Below are positions 1 to 8,811 of a DNA stretch of 64,000 nucleotides, piece after piece; position 1 is the first letter of the stretch, and every line of letters starts with the position of its first letter. The DNA is taken from assembly GCA_046155895.1 (NCBI GenBank), contig JBJXFB010000063.1, forward strand, positions 1-64,000, given 5' to 3'. Source of the stretch: DASYPQ01 sp046155895. GTDB taxonomy: Bacteria; Planctomycetota; UBA1135; GCA-002686595. The position numbers and the translations under genes were made by a program. The notes under the pieces were generated by a model, which saw only the letters and a program-made list of their open reading frames with translations, had not been told where the DNA came from and ran no database searches.

Positions 1-469
1 CTCTCCTCGCCGGATCCAGGGGCAGCCCGTTCAAGAGGCGCGCGGTACGGCGCAGATCCAGGATGCGGGCGACACCCGGCAGGACGCGATCGGTGGGGAA
101 GGCGTACAGGCAGGTGTTCGCATCTTCCAGGACTGCGAAGGAACTCAGGCGGTCCTCCGCGCGCCGCGCGCGGCGATCGGGCGAGTAGTCGCGGGCGAGC
201 GTGCGCGCCTTCCCGGCCACGTAGCGCTTGAGCACGAGGATCCGCTCCTCCCCGTCGGTGAAGGCGAGCGTGTAGCCGGCAGTGATCGACACCCCCGGCT
301 TCCAGCGCGCGTAGTCGAGTCGCGCGGAGCAGGGAGCCGGGACGCCTGGGAGCACGAGGTGCTCCCGACAGGAAGCCAGCGCCTCGTCGTCCCGTGGCGG
401 GCACAGTGCGGGCTCGCCGGCCTGCGCCGGGAGCGACCGGTCGCGCTCGCAGGATCGAGCCCAGCTCAT
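1..469 (-). CDS. phosphotransferase-like protein, partial (runs off the left edge)
   Basis: The frame begins at ATG 469 and stays open to the window edge, giving about 156 N-terminal residues. The ATG overlaps the stop of the ABC exporter gene as ATGA, so this is the fourth gene of a minus-strand operon with that exporter and two glycosyltransferases. Around residues 49-75 a stretch runs LDYARWKPG, then TAGYTLAF, then ILVLKRY. This resembles the N-lobe of aminoglycoside-phosphotransferase-like (APH) kinases, where an R-Y-K-P-G type motif precedes the ATP-binding lysine strand. The catalytic HxDxxxxN loop would lie beyond the edge and cannot be checked. APH-like proteins do occur in envelope glycan clusters, so sugar phosphorylation is a reasonable guess, but the function is inferred from partial similarity and context only. 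Confidence 0.5.
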   Translation of the reverse strand, partial: MSWARSCERDRSLPAQAGEPALCPPRDDEALASCREHLVLPGVPAPCSARLDYARWKPGVSITAGYTLAFTDGEERILVLKRYVAGKARTLARDYSPDRRARRAEDRLSSFAVLEDANTCLYAFPTDRVLPGVARILDLRRTARLLNGLPLDPARR

Positions 470-2262
470 GAGGGTGTCGCCGCGAGCGCCCGCGTCGTGC
501 GGCGGTAGAGGTCGTTGCGCTGGAGCAGCTCCGCATGGGTCCCGGAGTCGTCGAGGCGCCCTTCGTCCAGGAACAGGATGCGATCGAACGCGTCGAGATG
601 GTCGAGGTCGTGGGCGATCACGATCACGATGGCTTCGCGCGCCAGCGCCGCGAGCGACGCGCGGACCCGGTCGACCGCCACCCGGTCCAGGCCCGAGAAG
701 GGCTCGTCGACGATCAGAATGGGCGCCCGGCGCAGCAGCGTGCGGGCCAGGCACAAGCGGCGACGTTCCCCGCCCGAGAGGCCGGCTCCGCTCGAGCCCA
801 GCACCGTATCGAGCCCGGCGGGGAGCCTGGCCACGAACTCGTCGGCGGCCGCCGCGCGGAGGGCCGCGCGGAGTTCCCCTTCGTTCGAGTCTGGCCGACC
901 GAGGAGCAGGTTCTCGCGCAGCGTGTCCCCGAAGAGGAGCGGCTCCTGCATGGCGAGACCGAAGCGCTCGCGCAGCGATCCGAGCTCGTACTCGCGCACG
1001 TCGGTACCGTCGAGCAGCACTCGCCCCTGGTCGGGGTCGTACAGTCTCACGGCCAAGGCCGCGACCGTCGACTTGCCCGATCCGCTCCGGCCGAACAGGC
1101 CGACGAGCTGGCCACGCTCGAAGCAGGCGTCCAGGCCGCGCAGGGCCTCGATGTCGGCCGCGTAGCGGAAGTGGACGCCCTCGAAGGCGAGCCTCGCGGG
1201 AGTCGTTGGGGCCGGAGGGGCGCCGGGAGCCGAGACAATGGCGATCGGCTCGTCCAGGATCGCCAAGAGCCTCTCCCCGGCGGCGACTCCCTTCGTGACG
1301 CGGCCCGAGTGCTTCGAGGTCGAGCGCACCGGTTTCATGAGGCTGCGCACGTAGGACAGGAAGACGAGCAGCGACCCCAGGTTCATCCCGTCCGTGAGGA
1401 CCAGGTAGCTTCCGTAGGCCAGGGCCGCAGCGGCCGTGGCGCCGAACAGGGTCTCGACCGAAACCGCCAGGCGCACGGAGAGGAGCGAGGCCTTCGCCTC
1501 GGTGCGCGCGGCCTTGCGGTTCGTCTTGGCGAATCGTTCGGTCGTGTGCCCTTCGCGCCCGAGCACCTGGATGAGGGCCGAGGCCGAGATGGCCTCCTGC
1601 ATCCAGTCAGCCAGGCGCCCCTCGGCCTTCCGTTGGCGGCGGGCAGCACCGACGAGCTGCCTCCCGATCCACCACAGCACGCCCACGAAGACCGGGATGA
1701 CGAGGAGCACCGCCAGCGCGAGCTCCAGGTCGACGAGGATCATCGCGACGATCGTCCCGGTCACGAGCGCCACGCGCGTCGTCAGCACCACGAAAGAGTC
1801 GACGAGCATCGCGCGCACGAGCGGTACGTCGCCCATCAGGCGCACCAGGAGGTCGCCGGACTTGTTCCGCGCGTGGAAGGCCGGGGAGAGACGAGAGAGG
1901 TGATCGAAAAGGCGCTGGCGCAACCCGCGCGCGAACGCCTGCCCGATGCGGATGACGCGGACGGCCCCGAAGTAGTCGAGCACCGAGTCGAGCGCCACGA
2001 TCGAGAGTGCGGCCGCCGATCCCCACAGGACGATCTGGAGCGGCGGCAGGGAACTCGGCTCGACCCCGGTCAGGGCGGAGTCGACGATCCACTTCAGGGG
2101 CCAGGGCTTCACCAGCTCGAGGGCCACGGTGGCCAGAGTGATGAGCGCCACGAGGGCCAGCTGGAAGCGATGGGGTGCGAGATCAGGGGCGAAGCGACGT
2201 GCGATGGTCGCTCCGTGCGAGAAACGCGTCACCCGATCGAGCAGGGCCGCGCGGAGACTCAT
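466..2262 (-). CDS. ABC exporter, fused membrane and ATPase domains
   Basis: This is a 598-residue half-transporter of the type I exporter family (MsbA/lipid A exporter-like), expected to act as an inner-membrane homodimer. Residues ~30-330 hold hydrophobic helices such as LALVALITLATVAL, and the exporter coupling segment SGDLLVRLMGDV is present. The C-terminal ATPase has Walker A GRSGSGKST (~390), the signature LSGGERRR (~494), Walker B ILIVDEPFSGLD (~515) and an H-loop IAHD. ATG 2262 is chosen because it forms an ATGA overlap with the upstream glycosyltransferase and precedes a plausible amphipathic N-terminus; a longer upstream reading would run into that gene. Coupling to two glycosyltransferases suggests export of a glycolipid or oligosaccharide. 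The substrate cannot be read from the sequence. Confidence 0.9.
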   Translation of the reverse strand: MSLRAALLDRVTRFSHGATIARRFAPDLAPHRFQLALVALITLATVALELVKPWPLKWIVDSALTGVEPSSLPPLQIVLWGSAAALSIVALDSVLDYFGAVRVIRIGQAFARGLRQRLFDHLSRLSPAFHARNKSGDLLVRLMGDVPLVRAMLVDSFVVLTTRVALVTGTIVAMILVDLELALAVLLVIPVFVGVLWWIGRQLVGAARRQRKAEGRLADWMQEAISASALIQVLGREGHTTERFAKTNRKAARTEAKASLLSVRLAVSVETLFGATAAAALAYGSYLVLTDGMNLGSLLVFLSYVRSLMKPVRSTSKHSGRVTKGVAAGERLLAILDEPIAIVSAPGAPPAPTTPARLAFEGVHFRYAADIEALRGLDACFERGQLVGLFGRSGSGKSTVAALAVRLYDPDQGRVLLDGTDVREYELGSLRERFGLAMQEPLLFGDTLRENLLLGRPDSNEGELRAALRAAAADEFVARLPAGLDTVLGSSGAGLSGGERRRLCLARTLLRRAPILIVDEPFSGLDRVAVDRVRASLAALAREAIVIVIAHDLDHLDAFDRILFLDEGRLDDSGTHAELLQRNDLYRRTTRALAATPS

Positions 2263-3323
2263 GCGGGCCTCGGTGCGCCGGCCAGGTCGAGCACCTCGCG
2301 CGCGATCGCCTGCCAGGAGCGCGGCTCCGCGCTGGCGCGCGCAGCCAGCGAGAGGCGACGGTGCAGGACCGGATCGAGCATCAGCCGTCGCAGGGCCGCC
2401 GCCAGCGCGACCGGATCTCCGGCTGGGTACACGAGCCCCGACTGCTCGTGCACCACGACCTGCTCGAGATCGCCCAGCGCCGGCACGACCGGAACGGCGC
2501 CGCAAGCCATCCCCTCGAGGAGCTTGAGCGGGGAGAAATACGTGCCGTCCGCGGTCGAGTACGACAGGGCCAGGGCGTCGTAGCACGCCACGTACAGCGC
2601 TGCCTCCGCGTGATGCACCCAGGGAACGAGCGTCGCGCGCGCGGGCGGGAGCCGACCTTCGATCTCCTCGCGGTACGGGCCTTCACCGACGGTCAGCAGG
2701 TGAACGGGGAGCCCCTCCGCCACCAGCTGTTCGAGCGCGGCGACGAGCAGGTCGAACCGGTGCCAGGGACGAAGGCGGCCGTGGAAGCCCACCACGAATG
2801 CCCCGGCCGGAGCCAGCTCGCGACGGAGCGCGTCGTCAGGTCCCCGGGGCCGGAAGCGGCGCGCATCGACGGCGTTGGGTCGAACGAGCGTGCGCTCCGG
2901 AGGCGCGCCGCGTTCGACCGCCCAGCGGGCGACCTCGCTCGAGACGCACATCACGGCCGTGGCCGCGGCGAACATCCGTCGCTCCCGTTCGGGATCCTGG
3001 TCCCTTTCGCGCCCCCGGAAACGGCGCTCCTCCTCGGCCAAGGGCGCATTGACCTCGAGCACGAAGGGCAACTCGTTCTCGCGGGCGAACTCGAAGGCGG
3101 CGAATCGCTCGAGCGCGTAGCGCTGGTAGACGAGCGCGACCGGCGCCGCGACGTGCGCTGCGTCGAGATGTTCGCGCACAGCCCCATCACGGCCCTCGTC
3201 CACGGCCAGGACTTCAGCGCCGAGGTCGACCAGGGCCCGCCGGATCTCATCGACGTGGACGGCGGCGCCCTTCGGCCGTCCCGGAGCGATCCCCGGGTCG
3301 GGGTTGACGTGGGCGATTCTCAT
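2259..3323 (-). CDS. GT4-family glycosyltransferase
   Basis: A 354-residue GT-B fold retaining glycosyltransferase. The N-terminal domain begins with MRIAHVNPDPG and a GRPKGAAVHV loop, typical of the acceptor-binding Rossmann domain. The C-terminal domain carries VVGFHGRLRPWHRFD followed by SPLKLLEGMACGAVPVV, the E-x7-E-like nucleotide-sugar binding signature of GT4 enzymes (two spaced acidic positions are not fully preserved here). The start at ATG 3323 and the stop at 2259 are each fused by 4-bp overlaps to the flanking genes, so translation is coupled through the operon. The likely role is a transfer step in assembly of an exported glycan. Donor and acceptor sugars are unknown. Confidence 0.85.
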   Translation of the reverse strand: MRIAHVNPDPGIAPGRPKGAAVHVDEIRRALVDLGAEVLAVDEGRDGAVREHLDAAHVAAPVALVYQRYALERFAAFEFARENELPFVLEVNAPLAEEERRFRGRERDQDPERERRMFAAATAVMCVSSEVARWAVERGAPPERTLVRPNAVDARRFRPRGPDDALRRELAPAGAFVVGFHGRLRPWHRFDLLVAALEQLVAEGLPVHLLTVGEGPYREEIEGRLPPARATLVPWVHHAEAALYVACYDALALSYSTADGTYFSPLKLLEGMACGAVPVVPALGDLEQVVVHEQSGLVYPAGDPVALAAALRRLMLDPVLHRRLSLAARASAEPRSWQAIAREVLDLAGAPRPA

Positions 3324-4546
3324 GCAGGCACGAGGTTCCGGGCTGCGTCCTCGAACCACGATCGCAGGGTCTTCGCCACAGCGACAGCATCGAAGGTGCG
3401 CTCGGCGTGGCTCCGACCGGCCCGGGCGAACTCCGCGCGAAGCGCAGAATCGCGGAGCAGCCGTTCGATCGCCTCGGCGGTGGCCTCCGGATCGTCCTCC
3501 GGCACGAGGACGCCGACGCGTCCCTCGTCGAGGATCTCCGGGATGCCGCCGACGGGCGTGGAGACGCAGGGGAGACCCGAGGCGATCGACTCGAGCAGGG
3601 AGGTCGGCAGCGCGTCCTGGTTGCCGTCCTGTCCCACGCGGCAGGGCTGGCAGAAGATCGTCGCGCGCGACATCTCGGCGCGCACGGCCTCCTGATCCAG
3701 GGCGCCGGTGAGGGTGACCCGGTCGGAGAGGGACAACTCGCGGACGAGCGCCTCGAGCGCCGATCGCTCCTCGCCCTCGCCGACGATCGTCGCGCGGCAG
3801 GCGACGCCCCGGTCGCGCAGGAGCGCGAGCGCCCGGAAAAGCACGTCGAAACCCTTCTTCTCCACGAGTCGGCCGACCGAGAGCACGTGACCCTCGTCCC
3901 GAGCCCGGCGATCGGGCCGGAAAGCCTGGAGATCGACTCCGTTGTAGAGCCTGCGCACCCGGGCCATCGCCGCGGGGGGCAGCAGGCCCGCCAGCCAGCG
4001 CACGTTCGCGTCGCACACGGTCACGGTGAAGCTCGATCTCTCCACCATGCGCGACAGGAGGCGAGCGTCGACCGTGGTCCGGTAGATGTCCTTGGCGTGC
4101 GCCGTGATGCTGTAGCTCACGCCGCCGAGATCGTGCAGGAGCATCGCCACGATCGCGGAGTCCGTGGCGAAGTGGACATGGACGTGCTCGATGCCGAGCG
4201 CGCGGGTGCGCTCGAGGACGTGGAGCGCCTCGCCGAAGAGCGCTGGGAGGCGCGGGTGACCGTAGGTGGACATCTCGCGGACCAGGGCGCCGAAGCGCTC
4301 GAGCAGTCGGCGGTCTTCCGGAAGCGGGCCGAACATCCGGAGCCAGGGCGCCATGCCCAAGGTCGGATCGAGGACCTCGACGGCCGCCCGGAGGTTGGCC
4401 ACCTGGGGATGGCGCGGCTCGGGATCGGCCGGCCTCCGTGACAAGACGTGGATGCGCGCGCCGAGGCGCTCCTGCGCGAGGATCTCGTTCAGCACGAAGG
4501 TCTCGGAGAGGCGCGGGAACTTCTTGAGTAGGTAGGCGACGTGCAT
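3320..4546 (-). CDS. GT4-family glycosyltransferase (WcaL-like)
   Basis: A 408-residue glycosyltransferase, the first gene of the left-hand operon. The N-terminus has FPRLSETFVLNEI, characteristic of the WcaL/colanic-acid branch of GT4 enzymes, and later GIEHVHVHFATDSA. The C-terminal domain has SVGRLVEKKGFDVL and TSLLESIASGLPCVSTPVGG, the E-x7-E region that binds the nucleotide sugar. ATG 4546 is preferred over the start 57 bases upstream, because family members begin right at the HVAYLLKKFPRLSET segment and the extra N-terminus is Arg/Pro-rich. It overlaps the next glycosyltransferase by 4 bp. The 172-bp gap to the divergent gene at 4719 must hold its promoter, though I see no convincing -35/-10 pair for it. 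Confidence 0.87.
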   Translation of the reverse strand: MHVAYLLKKFPRLSETFVLNEILAQERLGARIHVLSRRPADPEPRHPQVANLRAAVEVLDPTLGMAPWLRMFGPLPEDRRLLERFGALVREMSTYGHPRLPALFGEALHVLERTRALGIEHVHVHFATDSAIVAMLLHDLGGVSYSITAHAKDIYRTTVDARLLSRMVERSSFTVTVCDANVRWLAGLLPPAAMARVRRLYNGVDLQAFRPDRRARDEGHVLSVGRLVEKKGFDVLFRALALLRDRGVACRATIVGEGEERSALEALVRELSLSDRVTLTGALDQEAVRAEMSRATIFCQPCRVGQDGNQDALPTSLLESIASGLPCVSTPVGGIPEILDEGRVGVLVPEDDPEATAEAIERLLRDSALRAEFARAGRSHAERTFDAVAVAKTLRSWFEDAARNLVPA

Positions 4547-4718
4547 CGGATTCAATGCAGGCCGCCGCCGCGGCGCGGGATGCGCCCTCCCCGGGACGCG
4601 CACGCATCCGGACTCGAGCGGGGACGTGGATTCCGGAACGGTTGCCTGACAAGGACAGTCTAGTTGATCGTCGTCGGTCGCGCGATCCGAGAGACTCTGC
4701 CTCTATGATGATGCACGT

Positions 4719-7052
4719 ATGGTGTCGAGGGTCACGATCCACCTGACTCGCCAGCCGCGACGGAGTCTCTCGGTCTTCCCGCTCGGAGTTGTCGTGCTGC
4801 TCTTCGCCGCCGGGGCTGGCTGCTCCCGGCTGGCGCTCGACGACCCGGGCGGCTCGAACGGGGGTGGCCCCCCCTCGCCGACGCCGGCGCTGCTGGCGCA
4901 TCCCGTCATCAGTCTCGTCTCCGCCGTCGGCGCTCCATCGCGCGCGCAGTTGATCTGGCGCTCCCATGCCGAGCCGGCGGACCTGCCTCACTTCGCCTTG
5001 TTCGTCGGCACGGACCCTGTGTCGGTCTACTCGCAAGCTCCGACGCTCGTGGATCCGCCGGGGGCGAGCGCCATCCTCGAGGGGTTGACCGGCAGCTCGA
5101 TCTTCCATGTGGGGCTCGCGGTCCGTGCGACGGCATCCGATTCCTGGACCCCGAGCGGGCCGATCCTCCGCCTTCACACCGGCCCGCCGATCTACGTGGA
5201 TCCCGCCGCTCCCCCCGGTGGCGACGGCACCAGCCCCGCGACGGCTACCAACGATCTCCCGCTCGCGATCCTGACCGCTTTCCTGGTGAACGGAGGTGGC
5301 AACGTCTGGGTCAAGGGGGGAGTCGTCGGGCCCCTGGCCTTGCCCCTCTACGGCGGCGTGTACCTCTCGGGCGGATTCGATGCCGGGATGCAGCTCGAGC
5401 AGCGGGACCCGTCGTTGCACGCCACCGTCCTCGAGGGTGCGGTCAACGTACCGATCGTCCAGATTCAGGCCGGGGACGGTCCTGCGGTGCTCGACGGGAT
5501 CGTGCTCGACGGGAGGCTGGAGGCCAGCGCAGGGGTCGACGACCCAGGCGTGGCCGCGGAGCTTCGCAGCCTCGTGATCAGGGACTGCCGCCGCGGCATC
5601 GACCTGCGCGCACCTCCCGCCGGCGCCTCGGTCCGGGTGCTCGTGACGGGCGTCGTCGTCCGCGAGGCGACCGTCGAAGGTCTTCGCCTCGACGGTCCTC
5701 ACCACCTGTGGATCGAGAGCTCGAACTTCCGGGACTGCAACAACGAGGGAGTCGCCCTGAACGACCTCATCGCTCCCGAGTCCGGTTCGGCCTCCTTCGT
5801 CGCGCGGGCCACGAACTTCGCCCGCAACGGCGAGGAGGGAATCGACTGCCACCTGGCGCTGCCGCCCGGAGCGGGCCCCGGGGGCGGGAGGTTCCGAGTC
5901 ACGATCCAGGACTGCGACTTCCAGGAGAATGCCCTGAGCGGGATGGTGCTGGACGTCGACACGGAAGTCCTCCCCGCGTGGACCTCCAGCATCGACATTC
6001 GCGGTTGTACGGCGCGCTCGAACGGTTCGGCGGGGATGCGACTCGACCTCGACTCGACGTCCACCGCCTTCGTGCACCGCGTGACGAGCAGCGCGAACGC
6101 GGCCGAAGGGATCCATGTGTCCTCCGAGTCCTGGCCCGGGATGGCGACGATTTCCTGCTCGTCGATCCTGGGCAATGGCGGCGCGGGAGTGGCGAGCACC
6201 TTCGGCCAGGTCGGGATCCTCCTCAGTCACTGCGTCCTCTCGGGCAATCGAGGAGGCGGGACCTCGAGCGACCTCGCGCCCGTGTTCGCGGCCTCGAGTG
6301 TCGCCTACCTCCAGCCGTCCGCATGGCCCGCGGGAGACGCGATCGCGAGTCCAGTTCAGGATTCCCCCTCGCCCCAGCCGTTCGCGCGGGCGGCACGCGA
6401 ATACGCCGAGGTGATCGGAGCCTCGGGCGTCGTTCTCCAGCTCTCGGATGCGCCGCTCTTCCCGGTCGACGGACCCGTGGAGATCGGCGACGACGGTTTG
6501 GCGCGCGTGGTGACGAGTCTCTCCGGCCAGCGGATCGCGCTGGATCCCGCGGCAGTCCCGCTCTGGCTGCCCACGACTGCCGGTCTGTTCGACCCAGGCG
6601 TCGGGGTGGTCGAGGACTTCCGCCTCGCGCCGGGCTCGATCGCCGCGAGCGGGGGACTCGCGCCGCCCGGCGGGGCTCCTGTCGACGCGGGGATCTTCGG
6701 TTCGCCGTCCGGAGGGATCCCGGGCCGTGAGCGCTCGGTGCCCGACCTGATGTTCCGATTGGCCTCGACGTCTCCCGCGTGGACACAACCACTCTCGGCC
6801 TCGAGCGACCTTCTCCTCGCTTTCCTCGACGGGAATCCTGATCCGGCCACGGCTCCGAGCGGAATCTTCGCCGTGGATGCGGGGGGGAACCTGCTCGGCG
6901 CGACGGTCGCCGTGGAGGGGAATCTCGTCCGCGTCTCGCCGCCGCCAAGCGGTTGGAAACCAGGGGACGTCGTCGAGCTCTTCCCGGCTCTGCGCTCGAC
7001 GATCGGATCGAGCCTGGCGGTTCCGCTCGCTCTGCCGCTCCGCGCTCCCTGA
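4719..7052 (+). CDS. secreted right-handed beta-helix protein
   Basis: A 777-residue exported protein. A hydrophobic N-terminal segment ends FAAGAGC, which could be a lipoprotein or ordinary signal peptide; the lipobox is weak because it lacks Leu at -3. After a fibronectin-like stretch comes YVDPAAPPGGDGTSPATA, the usual entry to planctomycete parallel beta-helix domains (DUF1565-like). Residues ~240-530 contain repeated helix turns with SNFRDCNNEGVALND, IQDCDFQENALSGMVLD and IRGCTARSNGSAGMRLD, the N/S-rich ladders typical of pectate-lyase-like solenoids. The last ~130 residues look like an SbsA/Big_5 type Ig-like domain. No catalytic residues are identifiable. It stands alone and may be a surface or extracellular carbohydrate-interacting protein. 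A -10-like TATGAT at 4704 is too close to the ATG to be trusted. Confidence 0.78.
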   Translation: MVSRVTIHLTRQPRRSLSVFPLGVVVLLFAAGAGCSRLALDDPGGSNGGGPPSPTPALLAHPVISLVSAVGAPSRAQLIWRSHAEPADLPHFALFVGTDPVSVYSQAPTLVDPPGASAILEGLTGSSIFHVGLAVRATASDSWTPSGPILRLHTGPPIYVDPAAPPGGDGTSPATATNDLPLAILTAFLVNGGGNVWVKGGVVGPLALPLYGGVYLSGGFDAGMQLEQRDPSLHATVLEGAVNVPIVQIQAGDGPAVLDGIVLDGRLEASAGVDDPGVAAELRSLVIRDCRRGIDLRAPPAGASVRVLVTGVVVREATVEGLRLDGPHHLWIESSNFRDCNNEGVALNDLIAPESGSASFVARATNFARNGEEGIDCHLALPPGAGPGGGRFRVTIQDCDFQENALSGMVLDVDTEVLPAWTSSIDIRGCTARSNGSAGMRLDLDSTSTAFVHRVTSSANAAEGIHVSSESWPGMATISCSSILGNGGAGVASTFGQVGILLSHCVLSGNRGGGTSSDLAPVFAASSVAYLQPSAWPAGDAIASPVQDSPSPQPFARAAREYAEVIGASGVVLQLSDAPLFPVDGPVEIGDDGLARVVTSLSGQRIALDPAAVPLWLPTTAGLFDPGVGVVEDFRLAPGSIAASGGLAPPGGAPVDAGIFGSPSGGIPGRERSVPDLMFRLASTSPAWTQPLSASSDLLLAFLDGNPDPATAPSGIFAVDAGGNLLGATVAVEGNLVRVSPPPSGWKPGDVVELFPALRSTIGSSLAVPLALPLRAP

Positions 7053-7107
7053 GTCGCCGACTTCCGTGAGAGAACGGTGGATGAGCTCGTCGCGAGCTCC
7101 GACGCGC

Positions 7108-7113
7108 TAGAAT
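7108..7113 (+). promoter_or_regulatory. possible -10 element before the gene at 7142
   Basis: TAGAAT matches five of six TATAAT positions and stands out in high-G+C DNA. It lies 34 bases before ATG 7142, with a clear GGGAGG ribosome-binding site at 7129-7134. No good -35 is visible. The position argues against the alternative ATG at 7112. Confidence 0.35.
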
Positions 7114-7141
7114 GGGCGCGTTCCATTCGGGAGGCTGTCCG

Positions 7142-7909
7142 ATGAATTCCGCGCTGCTCCGTCGTGCCCTGGCTCCGCTGGTCCTCCTCGCCCCGCTTGC
7201 GTCGGCGCAGACTCCGTTCGACGGCTGCGGCACGCTCGTCCCGGGCGTCACGTGCCCCAAGCTCTTCCAGCCCGACTCCGGCGGGTTGTACGTGCTCGGA
7301 TGGGACCTGACGCCCTACTCGGTCGGCGACTACCTTCACGTCGTCGGCACGATCGACCCGTCGTGCATCACGTTCTGCCTGCAGGGGAACGGATGCATCA
7401 ACCCGACGCTGGTCGAGTCCTGCTCGCCCGCGACGGATCTGTGCTTCGGCGACGGCACGCAGGGCGCCTGCCCCTGCTCGAACAACGGCGCGCCGGGACA
7501 CGGCTGCGCGAACTCGCAGAATCCAAGCGGCGCGCTCCTCTCCGTCACCGGCACCACGAATCCCGACACGGTCGTGCTGACGAGCTCGGGCGAGCGCCCG
7601 ACCTCGCTCTCGATCTTCTTCCAGGGAACCGCGGGCCTCGGGGTGCCCGTGTTCGCGGGAGACGGCCTGCGCTGCGTCGGCGGCACGTTAAAGCGCCTCT
7701 ACGTCAAGAGCGCCGTCTCCGGCGTCGCCTCAGCTCCCCAAGGCGGCGATCCCTCGATCACGCAGAGGTCGGCCGCGCTCAACGATCCGATCGCGCCGGG
7801 CACCGCGCGCCACTACCAGGTCCACTACCGCGACGGCGCGGCGGCTTTCTGCCCCGATCCGCCGGGCAGCACCTTCAACACGACGAACGCCAAGTCGATC
7901 CTGTGGTGA
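7142..7909 (+). CDS. secreted protein with planctomycete-type Cys-rich C-terminal domain
   Basis: A 255-residue exported protein. The start ATG 7142 is supported by GGGAGG seven bases upstream. Residues 1-23 are a signal peptide ending in ASAQ. The mature N-terminal part (~25-95) contains spaced cysteines (GCGTLV, GVTCPK, CITFCLQGNGC). From ~residue 100 comes a domain with CFGDGTQGACPCSNNG, GCANS, FFQGTAG, GDGLRCVGG, GDPSITQRSA, YQVHYRD and a terminal FNTTNAKSILW. I recall the same pattern at the C-termini of many secreted proteins of uncultured planctomycetes; no named function is known to me. Stop TGA overlaps the GTG of thiL. The protein may be cell-surface or extracellular, with disulfide bonds likely given the cysteine count. 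Confidence 0.75.
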   Translation: MNSALLRRALAPLVLLAPLASAQTPFDGCGTLVPGVTCPKLFQPDSGGLYVLGWDLTPYSVGDYLHVVGTIDPSCITFCLQGNGCINPTLVESCSPATDLCFGDGTQGACPCSNNGAPGHGCANSQNPSGALLSVTGTTNPDTVVLTSSGERPTSLSIFFQGTAGLGVPVFAGDGLRCVGGTLKRLYVKSAVSGVASAPQGGDPSITQRSAALNDPIAPGTARHYQVHYRDGAAAFCPDPPGSTFNTTNAKSILW

Positions 7910-8811
7910 TCGAGCGGGCTCGCTGGAGCGAGGACGCGCTCCACCGCTGGATCCACGGGCTCCCTGCCCCACGAGCGCTGCGCGGGAGCCGGGGGCACGA
8001 CGCAGCGGTCCTGGCCTCGATCCGGGGCTCGCCCGTGCTGTGCGTGGACCAGACGATCGAGGGGATCCACTTCGAGCCCGGGACCGCGCCCGCGCTCGTC
8101 GGGCGCAAGGCCGTCGGCCGCGCGCTCTCCGACCTCGCCGCGACCGCGGCGAGCCCGCGCGCCGTCCTCGTCGCTCTCGCGGCTCCTCGCCGATGCCCGG
8201 AGCGTTGGATCCGAGGCGTCCTCGCGGCCGCGCGTGCCACAGCCCGAGCCCACGGCGCGGATCTCGTCGGTGGTGATCTCTCCTCGACGCGCGGCCCGGC
8301 GATCGTCTCCGTGACCGCGTTCGGGGAGATGGCCGCGCGCCGATCGCCGCCCGGGCGCGACCGCGCGCGCCCAGGTCAGGTCGTCGTCCTCACCGGCCCG
8401 GTCGGAGGGAGCCGCCTCGGCCGCCACCTGCGCGTCCGCCCGCGCATCCTGTTCGGCCAGCGCCTCCTCGCGGCGGGCGCGACGGCGATGATGGATATCA
8501 GCGACGGACTCGCCTGGGATCTGCATCGGCTCGCGCGCGCCTCGAGAGTCCGCATCGATCTCGATCTCGACGCCGTTCCCGTGCACGCCGACGCGCGGCG
8601 CGCGGCGCGGATCGACCGGCGCGGCGCGCTCGACCACGCCCTCCACGACGGCGAGGACCACGAGCTCGTCGCGACGCTCGCCCGGAGCCGGATCTCCGCC
8701 TTCAGGACGATCGGTCGCGTCTCGCGCGGCACGGGGCTGTGGATCCACGGAACCGACGTAGTGACGCGGCGGTGGAAGCCCTCGGAAGGGGGATGGAAGC
8801 ATGGCGCTTGA
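7906..8811 (+). CDS. thiL: thiamine-monophosphate kinase
   Basis: A 301-residue ThiL, which phosphorylates thiamine monophosphate to the active cofactor thiamine diphosphate in the cytoplasm. The PurM/ThiL-type ATPase signatures are visible: HDAAVL (~31), VDQTIEGIHF, GRKAVGRALSDLAA, GADLVGGDLSST and, in the C-terminal half, AMMDISDGLAWDL and HDGEDHELVAT. The first aspartate of the usual G-D-D-A motif is histidine here (H31), while the second (D32) is kept. The start is GTG 7906, which overlaps the preceding stop as GTGA; no ATG fits better. The gene runs 11 bp into tsaE. It is slightly short at the N-terminus compared with typical members of 310-330 residues. Confidence 0.85.
   Translation: MIERARWSEDALHRWIHGLPAPRALRGSRGHDAAVLASIRGSPVLCVDQTIEGIHFEPGTAPALVGRKAVGRALSDLAATAASPRAVLVALAAPRRCPERWIRGVLAAARATARAHGADLVGGDLSSTRGPAIVSVTAFGEMAARRSPPGRDRARPGQVVVLTGPVGGSRLGRHLRVRPRILFGQRLLAAGATAMMDISDGLAWDLHRLARASRVRIDLDLDAVPVHADARRAARIDRRGALDHALHDGEDHELVATLARSRISAFRTIGRVSRGTGLWIHGTDVVTRRWKPSEGGWKHGA

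Noticed and set aside
4661..4709. TTGATC and TATGAT as a promoter pair for the beta-helix gene
   Set aside because: They are about 37 bases apart, far from the 16-18 expected, and the second lies only 9 bases from the ATG.
4547..6788. Minus-strand frame upstream of the GT4 gene at 2259, reaching under the beta-helix gene
   Set aside because: The translation lacks any protein family signal, and the beta-helix gene on the other strand is well supported.
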